Assembly: GCA_017475845.1 (NCBI GenBank)
Contig: JAFVEU010000280.1
Span: 1-22,376, forward strand
Direction of reading: 5' to 3'
Length of the DNA stretch: 22,376 nucleotides
Source: Lachnospiraceae bacterium
Lineage (GTDB): Bacteria; Bacillota; Clostridia; Lachnospirales; Lachnospiraceae
Notes under the pieces: model-generated
What the model saw: only the letters and a program-made list of their open reading frames with translations
The model's database searches: none
What the model was told of the DNA's origin: nothing
Part shown: positions 16,229 to 22,376 of the stretch, in pieces
How positions within the stretch are numbered: the stretch's first letter is position 1
How the letters are laid out: every line of letters begins with the position of its first letter
Made by a program: the position numbers and the translations under genes

Positions 16229-16816
16229 ATGGCTGATTATCCTATCATTTCGGATGTAAGTGCATATATCGTAAGGACATTGAGGGAAAAGATGTGCCCG
16301 GAGCCCATTCCCTCACCCAACAATATCGAGATAAGCTCGCCTCTTTCACAGGATGTTGACTATATTGTGGGCCTGTACCTCTATGACATAGTGGAGGATA
16401 TCCAGGTCACAACACCCAGACTTGTGGAAAGAGGAAGGGCAGAGCTGAGTAAGCCGCCAAGACCGTACGCGCTTTATTATATGGTCTTTATCAACGGTTC
16501 CTCCCAGATGGGATTAAAGGCACCGGATATACAGAAGATCATCGGCCGTGTCGCACAGATAGTCAATGACAACAATTCGGTGCGTCCCGATGAACTCCAA
16601 TCCTGGCTCACGACCCAGGAACCTCCGATCACACTGTCTCAGGCGAAGATAAGTCTGGAGGAGAAGGTCAGGGTGTGGCAGGCTATCAACAAGCCATATC
16701 AGATAAGCCTGTTCTACAAGGCGGCGCCCGTATACCTGTCAAGCGGTGATATCATCAGTACACCGAGAGTCGTGGATGCAAGCTTCAGCGTGCATCTTCC
16801 CGGGGAGGATCAGTGA
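16229..16816 (+). CDS. Pvc16/DUF4255 family CIS tail terminator
   Basis: 195 residues, the usual length for the domain. The sequence starts with SDVSAYIVRTLRE, continues with VDYIVGLYLYDIVEDI and RPYALYYMVFINGSS, and ends with QAINKPYQISLFYKAAPVYL. This is the DUF4255 layout seen in Pvc16/Afp16, which caps the distal end of sheath and tube in extracellular contractile particles. AGAGGAG lies just upstream of ATG 16229. It is one base after the membrane-anchored protein and is the first gene of the conserved structural set, with PAAR-like, sheath and tube genes following. Confidence 0.92.
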   Translation: MADYPIISDVSAYIVRTLREKMCPEPIPSPNNIEISSPLSQDVDYIVGLYLYDIVEDIQVTTPRLVERGRAELSKPPRPYALYYMVFINGSSQMGLKAPDIQKIIGRVAQIVNDNNSVRPDELQSWLTTQEPPITLSQAKISLEEKVRVWQAINKPYQISLFYKAAPVYLSSGDIISTPRVVDASFSVHLPGEDQ

Positions 16817-16849
16817 TCCCCCGCCAGGCAACCATTGTTTTTGTTTTTT
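16802..16849 (+). other. Hairpin and T-rich stretch after the tail-terminator gene (possible weak attenuator)
   Basis: GGGG(A)GGATC and GATCCCCC can pair around AGT (16802-16822). A T-rich run TTTTTGTTTTTT follows at 16838-16849, but 15 bases separate it from the stem, so it does not fit an intrinsic terminator well. The next gene has its own strong AAAGGAGG site, so read-through is expected. Confidence 0.25.
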
Positions 16850-16866
16850 ATGAAAGGAGGAGATAG

Positions 16867-17607
16867 GTGGAAGCTTTCGTTATCAGGGCAAGACTTGATC
16901 TTTTGGTTAGTCTCGTGGATACGACAACGGGAGCGACAGTGAATGAGAGAAACGTTAGTTTTTTGAGGGACGGCCGACCTGTAAGACCGGAATACAGAGG
17001 AAACGGTACCTACGTGTTCATAAATACCGGCAGAGAAGACTTTCTTATGCAGATAAAGGTATACGGATATGAAGAGTACCGGATGCGGATCAGTTATGAA
17101 GATCTGGATAGCAGTAATCCGGCCATGGATATATTCCTGATGCCATCTGAGAATATATTTGGAGGAGAAGGGCTGTTAAGTCTCTCAGGCAATCTCCCTT
17201 TCTTAAAAAAAATTGAAGCGGTAAACCTTCTAAGGCCGGTCTGCTTCAGTCACGAATATGATCCGAAAAAGAAGACCATGACGGTTTTCGGCTCGGGTTC
17301 GGGACGGGTGGAAATGGCTGATATGTATTATGGTTTGCTTAAGACAGACAAAGAAAGCTATGAAAAAATTGAGGTGACAGAAACCGTCGCACCTCAGTCT
17401 GTCCGGCTGAAGGACGCTTTACAGGGAGAGTTCGCTTCCAATTCGCCTGTCATGCGCATAGTCTTCGGAACAGTATCCGAAAACGGGGATTACCTCTTAA
17501 GGGTACGGGACGACGGAACGGATATAAGATATCTGGTGCGTTACGAGGTAAATGACGAAGTGAGATTTCAGACAGTGGATTTCAGAAACAAGGAGGCATT
17601 GGTTTGA
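16867..17607 (+). CDS. Unrecognised beta-rich CIS-operon protein
   Basis: 246 residues starting at GTG 16867, six bases after a very strong AAAGGAGG; no ATG fits this site. The N-terminal 90 residues resemble a carboxypeptidase-regulatory or transthyretin-like beta sandwich (DLLVSLVDTTTGATVNERNV, GNGTYVFINTG, MQIKVYGYEEYRMRI). The remainder is another beta-rich domain with no motif I know. No signal peptide or membrane helix. It sits between the tail terminator and the PAAR-like gene and overlaps the latter by four bases, so a structural role in the particle, perhaps around spike or baseplate, is inferred. The function is not established. Confidence 0.75.
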   Translation: MEAFVIRARLDLLVSLVDTTTGATVNERNVSFLRDGRPVRPEYRGNGTYVFINTGREDFLMQIKVYGYEEYRMRISYEDLDSSNPAMDIFLMPSENIFGGEGLLSLSGNLPFLKKIEAVNLLRPVCFSHEYDPKKKTMTVFGSGSGRVEMADMYYGLLKTDKESYEKIEVTETVAPQSVRLKDALQGEFASNSPVMRIVFGTVSENGDYLLRVRDDGTDIRYLVRYEVNDEVRFQTVDFRNKEALV

Positions 17608-17993
17608 GTCAGCTCACAGCAATGGGTGCAAATCTCATGTGCAGCATGGGTACAGCACCGGCACCGATAAAGGTGACATCACAGGCAGTGGTGACTACCG
17701 AAGGAAAGCCGGCGGCTACGATCCAGGATTGTGCACCAATGACTAACGTGGGACCCTTCGGGATGTGTACATCCCTTGCGAATCCCACAGTGGCTTCGGC
17801 TACAGCGGCAGCTTTGGGAGTTCTCACTCCCCAGCCCTGCGTGCCGGCTCCGGCAGGAACGTGGATACCCACAAAGCCAAAGGTACTGGTGAACAGCAAG
17901 CCCTGTCTTACCCAGGACTGCAAGCTGATGTGCGCTTACGCCGGGCAGATCAGTATAACCATGCCGGGACAGACAAAAGTAACGGCGGATTGA
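17604..17993 (+). CDS. PAAR-like DUF4280 protein (probable spike tip)
   Basis: 129 residues. The start is TTG 17604, overlapping the previous stop (TTGA) and placed seven bases after AAGGAGG (17590-17596). The sequence carries the DUF4280 signature: GANLMCSMGTAPAPIKV, PFGMCTSLANPTVASATAAA, GVLTPQPCVPA and CLTQDCKLMCAYAGQISITM, with several Cys residues near the apex-forming turns. PAAR-like proteins cap the VgrG-type spike and sharpen the tip that punctures the target membrane; the Cys may bind metal or form bridges. Its position directly before the sheath gene is consistent with a CIS cluster. Confidence 0.9.
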   Translation: MSQLTAMGANLMCSMGTAPAPIKVTSQAVVTTEGKPAATIQDCAPMTNVGPFGMCTSLANPTVASATAAALGVLTPQPCVPAPAGTWIPTKPKVLVNSKPCLTQDCKLMCAYAGQISITMPGQTKVTAD

Positions 17994-18035
17994 CGTAGTT
18001 AGCGTCAGTACTAAAAAGAAAGGAAAGATATTAAG

Positions 18036-19730
18036 ATGGCAGAATATTTTTCACCCGGAGTTTATGTGGAGGAATATGATAATTCCCCCCGTAGCATAGA
18101 GGGAGTAGGAACCAGCACAGCCGGATTTGTCGGCTTCGCTGAAAAGGGCCCCGTAGAGGGAGCACCCTTACTCGTTCCCAGTTTTAAGGCTTTTACCCAG
18201 CAGTTTGGCGGATTCTTAAGTGAGTTTGCCTACGGCGAATACAGATTCCTGGCTCACAGCGTTGAGCAGTTCTTTGCAAACGGCGGCACAAGGTGTTTCG
18301 TAATGCGTGTTGCTCCCAAGGATGCTGCTGTTGCCAAGGCTACCCAGGGAATACTGAAGGTAGAGGCAAAGAACCCCGGAACATGGGGAAACAAGATCCA
18401 GGTTACGCTCAATACCGTTAAGAAGCATAAGATGCAGCTCATAGAGGCTACAGAGAACGGCTATAAGGCAAAGAGCACGGATGGATTCAGGGAAGGCGAC
18501 CTTGTGGAATTCGAGGGAACCTACACCACCATCAAGACCATCTTTGACAATGAGGTGGTATTTGAAGACGAACTCCCCGACAGCGTTGTGGATGATGCGA
18601 TCATTCCGAAGTCTCTGCTGTATCTCGTATCGGTTGATATGGGCGTAAGGTATGCGGATGAGGCTGAAAGCTATTCAGAACTCAGCTTCAACATCAATTC
18701 ACCCAAGTATATCGGATCACGTCTTGTAAGCAGTGAGCTCATCAATGTCACTGTAGATCCTCTTAAGGAGGCTCAGAACCCTGTGGAAGCTATCATGGGC
18801 GACGAGGTAACAAGCGGTGCTTTCTTCCTTGAGGGAGGAAGTGACGGTTCGATATCAAAGGTAAATGCCGCAACCTTCATAGGTGAGGACAACGGCCCCG
18901 GCAAGAGATCCGGAATACAGGCATTTGTAGAGAATGATCTCATAAGCATGCTTGCAGTTCCCGGCATAACCATTCCCGAAGTGGTGGTTGCTCTTGTTGG
19001 ACACTGTGAGAACACACAGAGCCGTTTCGCGGTTATCGATATGCCCGGTGATATGTATAAGACCACTGATCTTATCAATTACAGGAATATGATCGACTCC
19101 ACCTATGCGGCTATGTACCATCCCTGGATACAGGTGTTTGACCGTTCCACAAACCAGGCAGGATACATTCCTCCTTCAGGAGCGGTAATGGGTGTTTATT
19201 CCCGCACCGACATCAACCGCGGAGTTCACAAGGCTCCCGCAAACGAGACCGTATTCTGTACCGGTCTCAAGACCAATTACACAAAGGATGAGCAGGATAT
19301 CCTGAATCCCGAAGACATCAACCTTATAAGGCAGCTGCCCGGTCAGGGAATAAGGATCTGGGGTGCCCGCACGGCTTCCAGCAACAGCTCGTTCAAATAT
19401 GTCAATGTACGCAGGCTCTTTATCTATGTTGAGGAGAGCATCAAAGCCAATACCAACTGGGTTGTATTTGAGCCCAACGATTCCACATTGTGGCAGAGAG
19501 TACAGCTTACCATTTCAGGATTCCTGGATGGTCTGTGGAGAAACGGAATGCTGGCCGGAGATTCACCGGCAAGCAGCTACTTCGTAGAGATCGGACCCAG
19601 CACAATGACAAGGGACGATATCATGAACGGCCGTCTTATCTGCAATATAGGTATAGCTCCTTCAAGGCCTGCAGAGTTTGTAATATTCCGCATTACTCAG
19701 TTTACAGCTGAGGCAGGCGGCGGAGAATAA
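18036..19730 (+). CDS. Contractile tail sheath protein
   Basis: 564 residues. The start MAEYFSPGVYVEEYDNSPRS and IEGVGTSTAGFVGFAEKGP is the hallmark of phage/CIS sheath proteins, followed by VPSFKAFTQQFGGF and HSVEQFFANGGTRCFVMRV. The conserved C-terminal domain is complete (IRQLPGQGIRIWGARTAS, YVNVRRLFIYVEESI, WVVFEPNDSTLW, LQ-type helix, GIAPSRPAEFVIFRI). The outer sheath polymerises around the tube and its contraction drives the tube into the target. The internal variable domain (about residues 110-200) is probably the exposed outer face. AAAGG lies upstream of ATG 18036. Only one sheath gene is seen in the window; some CIS clusters have two or three. Confidence 0.97.
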   Translation: MAEYFSPGVYVEEYDNSPRSIEGVGTSTAGFVGFAEKGPVEGAPLLVPSFKAFTQQFGGFLSEFAYGEYRFLAHSVEQFFANGGTRCFVMRVAPKDAAVAKATQGILKVEAKNPGTWGNKIQVTLNTVKKHKMQLIEATENGYKAKSTDGFREGDLVEFEGTYTTIKTIFDNEVVFEDELPDSVVDDAIIPKSLLYLVSVDMGVRYADEAESYSELSFNINSPKYIGSRLVSSELINVTVDPLKEAQNPVEAIMGDEVTSGAFFLEGGSDGSISKVNAATFIGEDNGPGKRSGIQAFVENDLISMLAVPGITIPEVVVALVGHCENTQSRFAVIDMPGDMYKTTDLINYRNMIDSTYAAMYHPWIQVFDRSTNQAGYIPPSGAVMGVYSRTDINRGVHKAPANETVFCTGLKTNYTKDEQDILNPEDINLIRQLPGQGIRIWGARTASSNSSFKYVNVRRLFIYVEESIKANTNWVVFEPNDSTLWQRVQLTISGFLDGLWRNGMLAGDSPASSYFVEIGPSTMTRDDIMNGRLICNIGIAPSRPAEFVIFRITQFTAEAGGGE

Positions 19731-19765
19731 GGCTAAAAAATAAAAGGAAAGGAAAATAGATAATT

Positions 19766-20266
19766 ATGCCAGCAAATACTTATGATAACGGTAGTGGTTC
19801 ATACTATCCGTTGACAAAAATGAATTTCCTGGTCACAGTTTCCAATATTGCCGGAACCGCTGCTTTCAGCGAAGTGACAGGTGTGGAAGGATCAGTTGAT
19901 GTTATTGAGTTCAGACAGGGAAACTCCGGATCTCTTGCTCCGGTTAAGATCCCCGGACTTGTAAAGCACGGTAATGTGACTCTTCGTATGGGTTATATCC
20001 TTGAGAGCGCATTCAAGACCTGGATACAGGAGTGCGTGAGTGAGACCAGAGGCCAGATGCCCAGATATGATGTAACGATAGAGCTTATCGACATCAACCC
20101 CGGTGCACCCCAGCAGACGGTTACCACCACTACGGGAACCAGGACATGGACACTTACCAATGCCTGGGTTGCTAAATACAATGCACCCGACCTTGATGCG
20201 AAGAACTCCGATGTTGCTATCGAGAGTGTTGAGATCGCATATGAGGAACTGGTAATCCCGAACTGA
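19766..20266 (+). CDS. Inner tube protein (phage T4 gp19-like)
   Basis: 166 residues, as usual for CIS tube proteins. Visible landmarks are YYPLTKMNFLVTVSNIAGTAAFSEVTG, the turn VEGSVDVIEFRQGN, then VKIPGLVKHGNVTLRMGY and the closing strands TWTLTNAWVAKYNAPDLDAKNSDVAIESVEIAYEELVI (given as a region at about residues 127-165). This hexameric beta-barrel ring stacks to form the rigid tube inside the sheath and may carry cargo. AAGGAAAGG precedes the ATG. It lies 35 bases after the sheath gene and is followed by a 157-base gap containing a hairpin. Confidence 0.95.
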   Translation: MPANTYDNGSGSYYPLTKMNFLVTVSNIAGTAAFSEVTGVEGSVDVIEFRQGNSGSLAPVKIPGLVKHGNVTLRMGYILESAFKTWIQECVSETRGQMPRYDVTIELIDINPGAPQQTVTTTTGTRTWTLTNAWVAKYNAPDLDAKNSDVAIESVEIAYEELVIPN

Positions 20267-20313
20267 GTATCCTTCGGGTATTTATCTGCGGTCTTGCGAT
20301 TTGCAGGTTTTTC

Positions 20314-20340
20314 GGGTGTGCGGGTTATGCCCGCACACCT
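20314..20340 (+). other. Strong hairpin in the gap between tube and chaperone genes
   Basis: GTGTGCGGG (20316-20324) pairs perfectly with CCCGCACAC (20330-20338) around TTATG. A further G-C and a G-U pair (20315/20339 and 20314/20340) extend the stem to 11. No T run follows on either strand, so it is not an intrinsic terminator. It may stabilise the abundant sheath-tube message against 3' decay or mark a processing site, which would suit the lower need for chaperone. The 157-base gap (20267-20423) holds no gene that I can support. Confidence 0.6.
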
Positions 20341-20423
20341 CATAAAGCTTACAAAGCACAGAGTCAGAGCCGGTGTAAAAGCCGGCGGACTGCAAGAACA
20401 GGAAGGAGCGGCATCGACAGACA

Positions 20424-20786
20424 ATGGAAACAGTATATGAATTCACTCTACCAAAAGGCTACATGGATTCCACAGGGGAGCTTCACAGGAGAGGCAAGAT
20501 GAGGCTGGCTACAGCCGGAGACGAGATCTATGCCACCAGGGACCCCAGGGTATTGCAGAATCCTTCATATCTCACGGTGGTCATTCTAAGCCGTGTAATA
20601 ACGGAGTTGGAGGGAGTGGATGCCATAACGGCAACTCTGGTGGAAAAGCTTTTTACGGCGGACCTGGCGTATCTGCAGGATATGTATCAGAGGATAAATG
20701 ATATCGAGCCTCCCACTCTTACGGCGGTATGCCCGGATTGCGGAAGGACCTTTGAGGTGCCCCTAAATTTTACCGGGGAGGGATAA
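20424..20786 (+). CDS. Tail assembly chaperone-like protein (Mu gp41-type) with C-terminal zinc ribbon
   Basis: 120 residues. The start VYEFTLPKGYMDSTGELHRRGKMRLATAGDE (region 2-33) has the FxLPxGyxDxxGxxHrxxxxrpataGDE pattern of phage tail assembly chaperones and their CIS counterparts. A helical middle follows (VVILSRVITELEGVDAITATLVEKL), then CPDCGRTFEVPL, half of a zinc ribbon with the typical CxxC knuckle. Such chaperones keep tube or tape-measure proteins soluble before assembly. The AAGGAG upstream is 15 bases from ATG 20424, unusually far, suggesting weak initiation. The gene ends within a slippery site/hairpin arrangement that probably allows a -1 extended form. Confidence 0.8.
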   Translation: METVYEFTLPKGYMDSTGELHRRGKMRLATAGDEIYATRDPRVLQNPSYLTVVILSRVITELEGVDAITATLVEKLFTADLAYLQDMYQRINDIEPPTLTAVCPDCGRTFEVPLNFTGEG

Positions 20787-20995
20787 GGCTCTATCCCGAG
20801 GATGAGCTTTATAAGGAGATGTACTTTATTTCATACTACTTCCACTGGAGTGAGGACAGCGTTCTGGCGCTGGAGCACAGGGAACGCAGGAAGTGGTGCA
20901 GTGAGATCTCCGGAATCAATGCAAGCCTTAATCCCTCAAAGGACAGGAAAAAAGAAAAGAGTATTTTGGACATGAAGCCCACAAGGACGAGTTAA
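20756..20995 (+). CDS. DUF6760-like small CIS protein in the -1 frame (probable frameshift extension of the chaperone)
   Basis: The frame is open from 20756 (after a TGA at 20753) to TAA 20993-20995. It encodes RLYPEDELYKEMYFISYYFH, then WSEDSVLALEHRERRKWCSE and a basic tail. The FHW...LEHRERRxW block is the family hallmark of short DUF6760-type proteins found after the tail chaperone in CIS clusters. The only canonical start is ATG 20819, but it would drop the conserved RLYPEDELYKE, and the AAGGAG there directly abuts the ATG, too close to serve it. The frame is -1 relative to the chaperone and overlaps its end, so synthesis as a chaperone fusion of roughly 190 residues by frameshifting fits better. 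Independent initiation at 20819 (58 residues) remains possible. Confidence 0.7.
   Translation, partial: GAPKFYRGGIRLYPEDELYKEMYFISYYFHWSEDSVLALEHRERRKWCSEISGINASLNPSKDRKKEKSILDMKPTRTS
20765..20797 (+). promoter_or_regulatory. Programmed -1 ribosomal frameshift signal (A AAT TTT slippery site plus hairpin)
   Basis: In the chaperone frame the codons CTA-AAT-TTT contain the X XXY YYZ heptamer A AAT TTT (20765-20771). A spacer of eight bases leads to GGGATA (20780-20785), which pairs with TATCCC (20792-20797) around a six-base loop. The hairpin includes the chaperone's stop codon. A GAGG (20754-20757) just upstream could act as a stimulatory Shine-Dalgarno element. Slipping back one base leads directly into the -1 frame of the DUF6760-like protein. 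Frameshifting at this gene position is a known theme of tail assembly chaperones. Confidence 0.65.
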
Positions 20996-21015
20996 ACGTT
21001 CTGTTGACGTTTAAC
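20991..21015 (+). other. Perfect 9-bp inverted repeat over the stop of the DUF6760-like gene
   Basis: GTTAAACGT (20991-20999) and ACGTTTAAC (21007-21015) pair perfectly around TCTGTTG and include the stop codon. The following bases are not T-rich, so termination is unlikely. It may be a DNA-binding site or an intercistronic RNA hairpin separating the chaperone pair from the next gene. Confidence 0.5.
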
Positions 21016-21051
21016 GGACACGTATACAGAGATAAGTAAAGAAAGGATCAT

Positions 21052-22376
21052 ATGTCCGGCGGTAATTATGATCGTTCCAAGAAAAAATCCATATTGAATC
21101 CCACAGTCGGCTATGCATTTGCGCTGCAGGTGGAGGCTGCATTTATGCTGCCCTGCCGTTCCGTCAGGGTCTTCACCAAGGAGAATGACTTTGACTACTA
21201 TCAGGAAGGCGGACTCAATGACTATGTGCATATGCTGAGAAAACCCATCACCAGACCCTTTACCTTCCAGGTGGAGAGATATGTGGGTGTCTCTGCCAGC
21301 GCCGATTTTAATCTGGGTTTTGTGGATCCCCTTACTCTGGGGACGGATCTCGTTCTGCCGGTGATCCTCTTTGTAAACCGTTCACCTGCCCCTGACTGGG
21401 GTGATAACTTCAGCTTTACAAACTGTGCCAGAGCCTATGTATTTACCGGATGTACCGTTACCGCAAAGGAATACGGTGAACTGAACGCCGAACAGAGCAA
21501 GCTTCTGACCGAGACCACCACCATAGCCTACAGGGAATTATTCACCATTAACCAGCTCAGCCCTTCATGGGAAAGCGGCGGTGTATGGAAGTTTAAGGAC
21601 GGAGATTATCTGGGCGAAGGTGAATCCCATACGGAGAACCGTACGAGCAGCAACCTGTCCAAGCAGGATATGACGGATTCCGAAAAGAATAAGAATAAGG
21701 GCATGGGAGTCTGGACCCTTAACATGAACGATCCCTACACCGGCAGCGGAGTTTCCCATGATATCAATAAGAGCAACGTGGGTAGCAAGGATGACCAGGG
21801 TAATCCTATGCCTGCCAAGGATCTGTCCAAGAAGGATATGACAGACAAGTCCAAAAATGACAGGGCCGGAGTCTGGGATATCAAGCAGAACGATCCTTAT
21901 ACCGGAAGCGGAACCTCCCATGATATCAATAAGAGCAATGCGGCCCATAAGGATGCGGGGGGCCAGATGATCCCTGCCAAGGACTTCACCAAGGGTGATA
22001 TGATGAATCCCGCCAGGAACCCCAGGGCCGGAGTCTGGACCCTTAATAAGGACGATCCGTATACCGGAAGCGGAACGGCTCATGAAAAGAACAGGAATAA
22101 GAACAGCAAGCCCGTTCCCAGTAAGTGGACCTATTATCAGAGCGATCCCTATACCGGAAGCGGAGATTCTCATGATATCAATAAGAGCAATGCTGCTCAT
22201 AAGGATGCGGGGGGCCAGATGATCCCTGCCAAGGACTTCAGCAAGGCTGACATGATGAATCCCGGCAAGAACGACAGAGCGGGTGTCTGGACCCTTAATA
22301 AGGACGATCCATATACCGGAAGCGGAAAGGCCCACGAGCAGAACAGAAATAAGAACGAGAAGGCAGCGCCCAGTAA
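21052..22376 (+). CDS. Second tube-like protein with long repetitive C-terminal extension (3' truncated by window)
   Basis: ATG 21052 follows GAAAGGA by four bases; the frame stays open to the window end (441 complete codons). Residues 1 to about 175 fit a divergent gp19-type tube fold: VGYAFALQVEAAFMLPCRSV, then YYQEGGLNDYVHMLRKPITR, FTFQVERYVGV, and the closing CARAYVFTGCTVTAKEYGEL with TTTIAYRELFTI. Such paralogous tube proteins usually form the first rings joining tube to baseplate. Residues from about 177 onward are a tandem array with the core VWTLNKDDPYTGSGxxHDIN, at least five good copies plus a degenerate first one. Long C-terminal extensions are not typical of tube proteins; this one is hydrophilic, Asn/Asp/Lys-rich and could sit in the tube lumen, form an exposed tail or act as a length-related element. 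These options are inferences. Confidence 0.75.
   Translation, partial: MSGGNYDRSKKKSILNPTVGYAFALQVEAAFMLPCRSVRVFTKENDFDYYQEGGLNDYVHMLRKPITRPFTFQVERYVGVSASADFNLGFVDPLTLGTDLVLPVILFVNRSPAPDWGDNFSFTNCARAYVFTGCTVTAKEYGELNAEQSKLLTETTTIAYRELFTINQLSPSWESGGVWKFKDGDYLGEGESHTENRTSSNLSKQDMTDSEKNKNKGMGVWTLNMNDPYTGSGVSHDINKSNVGSKDDQGNPMPAKDLSKKDMTDKSKNDRAGVWDIKQNDPYTGSGTSHDINKSNAAHKDAGGQMIPAKDFTKGDMMNPARNPRAGVWTLNKDDPYTGSGTAHEKNRNKNSKPVPSKWTYYQSDPYTGSGDSHDINKSNAAHKDAGGQMIPAKDFSKADMMNPGKNDRAGVWTLNKDDPYTGSGKAHEQNRNKNEKAAPS
21706..22376 (+). repeat. Coding tandem repeats, DPYTGSG units with a 252-base higher-order duplication
   Basis: Units begin near 21706, 21868, 22030, 22126 and 22282, each carrying (G)VWxxxxxDPYTGSGxxH. 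Long units continue with DINKSNxxxKD, PAKD and DMxxP; short units end in NRNKN. Long and short units alternate, so units 2-3 are duplicated as 4-5: a 43-base stretch at 21946-21988 recurs unchanged at 22198-22240, an offset of 252 bases (84 codons). This points to recent duplication. The array runs past the window end. Confidence 0.85.

Noticed and set aside
17990..18018. Promoter before the sheath gene (TTGACG at 17990)
   Set aside because: No -10 element lies at a workable distance; the downstream A-rich stretch is the ribosome binding region.
20314..20340. Intrinsic terminator after the tube gene
   Set aside because: The stem is strong but no T run follows on either strand, and the CIS genes continue downstream.
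20819..20995. Independent 58-residue gene starting at ATG 20819
   Set aside because: The SD abuts the ATG and the conserved RLYPEDELYKE segment would be lost; a frameshift product explains the frame better, though independent initiation is not excluded.
21565..22335. 256-residue antisense frame with repeats opposite the DPYTGSG array
   Set aside because: It mirrors the sense repeats and no stop occurs in them by chance; the sense frame has an SD, a tube-like domain and continuity to the window end.

Overview
The window reads as a stretch of chromosome from a low-GC Gram-positive anaerobe, most likely a Lachnospiraceae (Butyrivibrio-like) clostridium. This rests on strong AGGAGG-type ribosome binding sites, a large signal-peptide and membrane-anchored surface protein with Gram-positive-style Ig, FnIII and Glu/Pro-rich regions, and remains of a LytTR/LytS-type two-component system. 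The taxonomic call is an inference from style, not from a marker gene. Every gene is on the + strand.

Region 1 (1-4343) is cell-surface material: the 3' end of a Lys-rich exported-type protein, then a 1261-residue multidomain surface protein with a signal peptide, a Glu/Pro-rich stalk, Ig-like and FnIII-like domains, an Ala/Gly linker and a C-terminal membrane anchor. Region 2 (4344-4639) is a scar: the first dozen codons of a response regulator joined to two pieces of a histidine kinase. Region 3 (4640-4864) has an extended -10 promoter candidate followed by a leader with three strong inverted repeats.

Region 4 (4865-22376, running off the end) looks like one long operon encoding a contractile injection system (CIS, phage-tail-like) with an unusual envelope module. 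It opens with a soluble CIS-associated protein (RYYPGKLL / GVVCGL motifs). Five overlapping membrane or exported proteins follow: a degenerate kinase-like protein with a C-terminal membrane segment, a four-helix membrane sensor ending in a degenerate class III nucleotidyl cyclase domain, a membrane-anchored MORN-repeat protein, a TolC-like exported coiled-coil protein, and a membrane-anchored protein with a Gly/Ser-rich linker. The CIS proper follows at once: Pvc16/DUF4255 tail terminator, an unknown beta-rich protein, a PAAR-like DUF4280 spike tip, sheath, tube, a Mu gp41-like tail assembly chaperone, a small DUF6760-like protein that seems to be reached by -1 ribosomal frameshifting, and a second tube-like protein with a long repetitive C-terminal extension. 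Baseplate, spike, ATPase and effector genes are presumably downstream.

The most interesting reading is that the membrane module (4865-16227), joined to the CIS genes by start-stop overlaps, docks, senses for or gates the contractile particle at a Gram-positive envelope. It uses dead signalling-enzyme folds (pseudokinase, pseudo-cyclase) and a TolC-type helical protein, although the organism probably has no outer membrane. That function is inferred from order and topology only.
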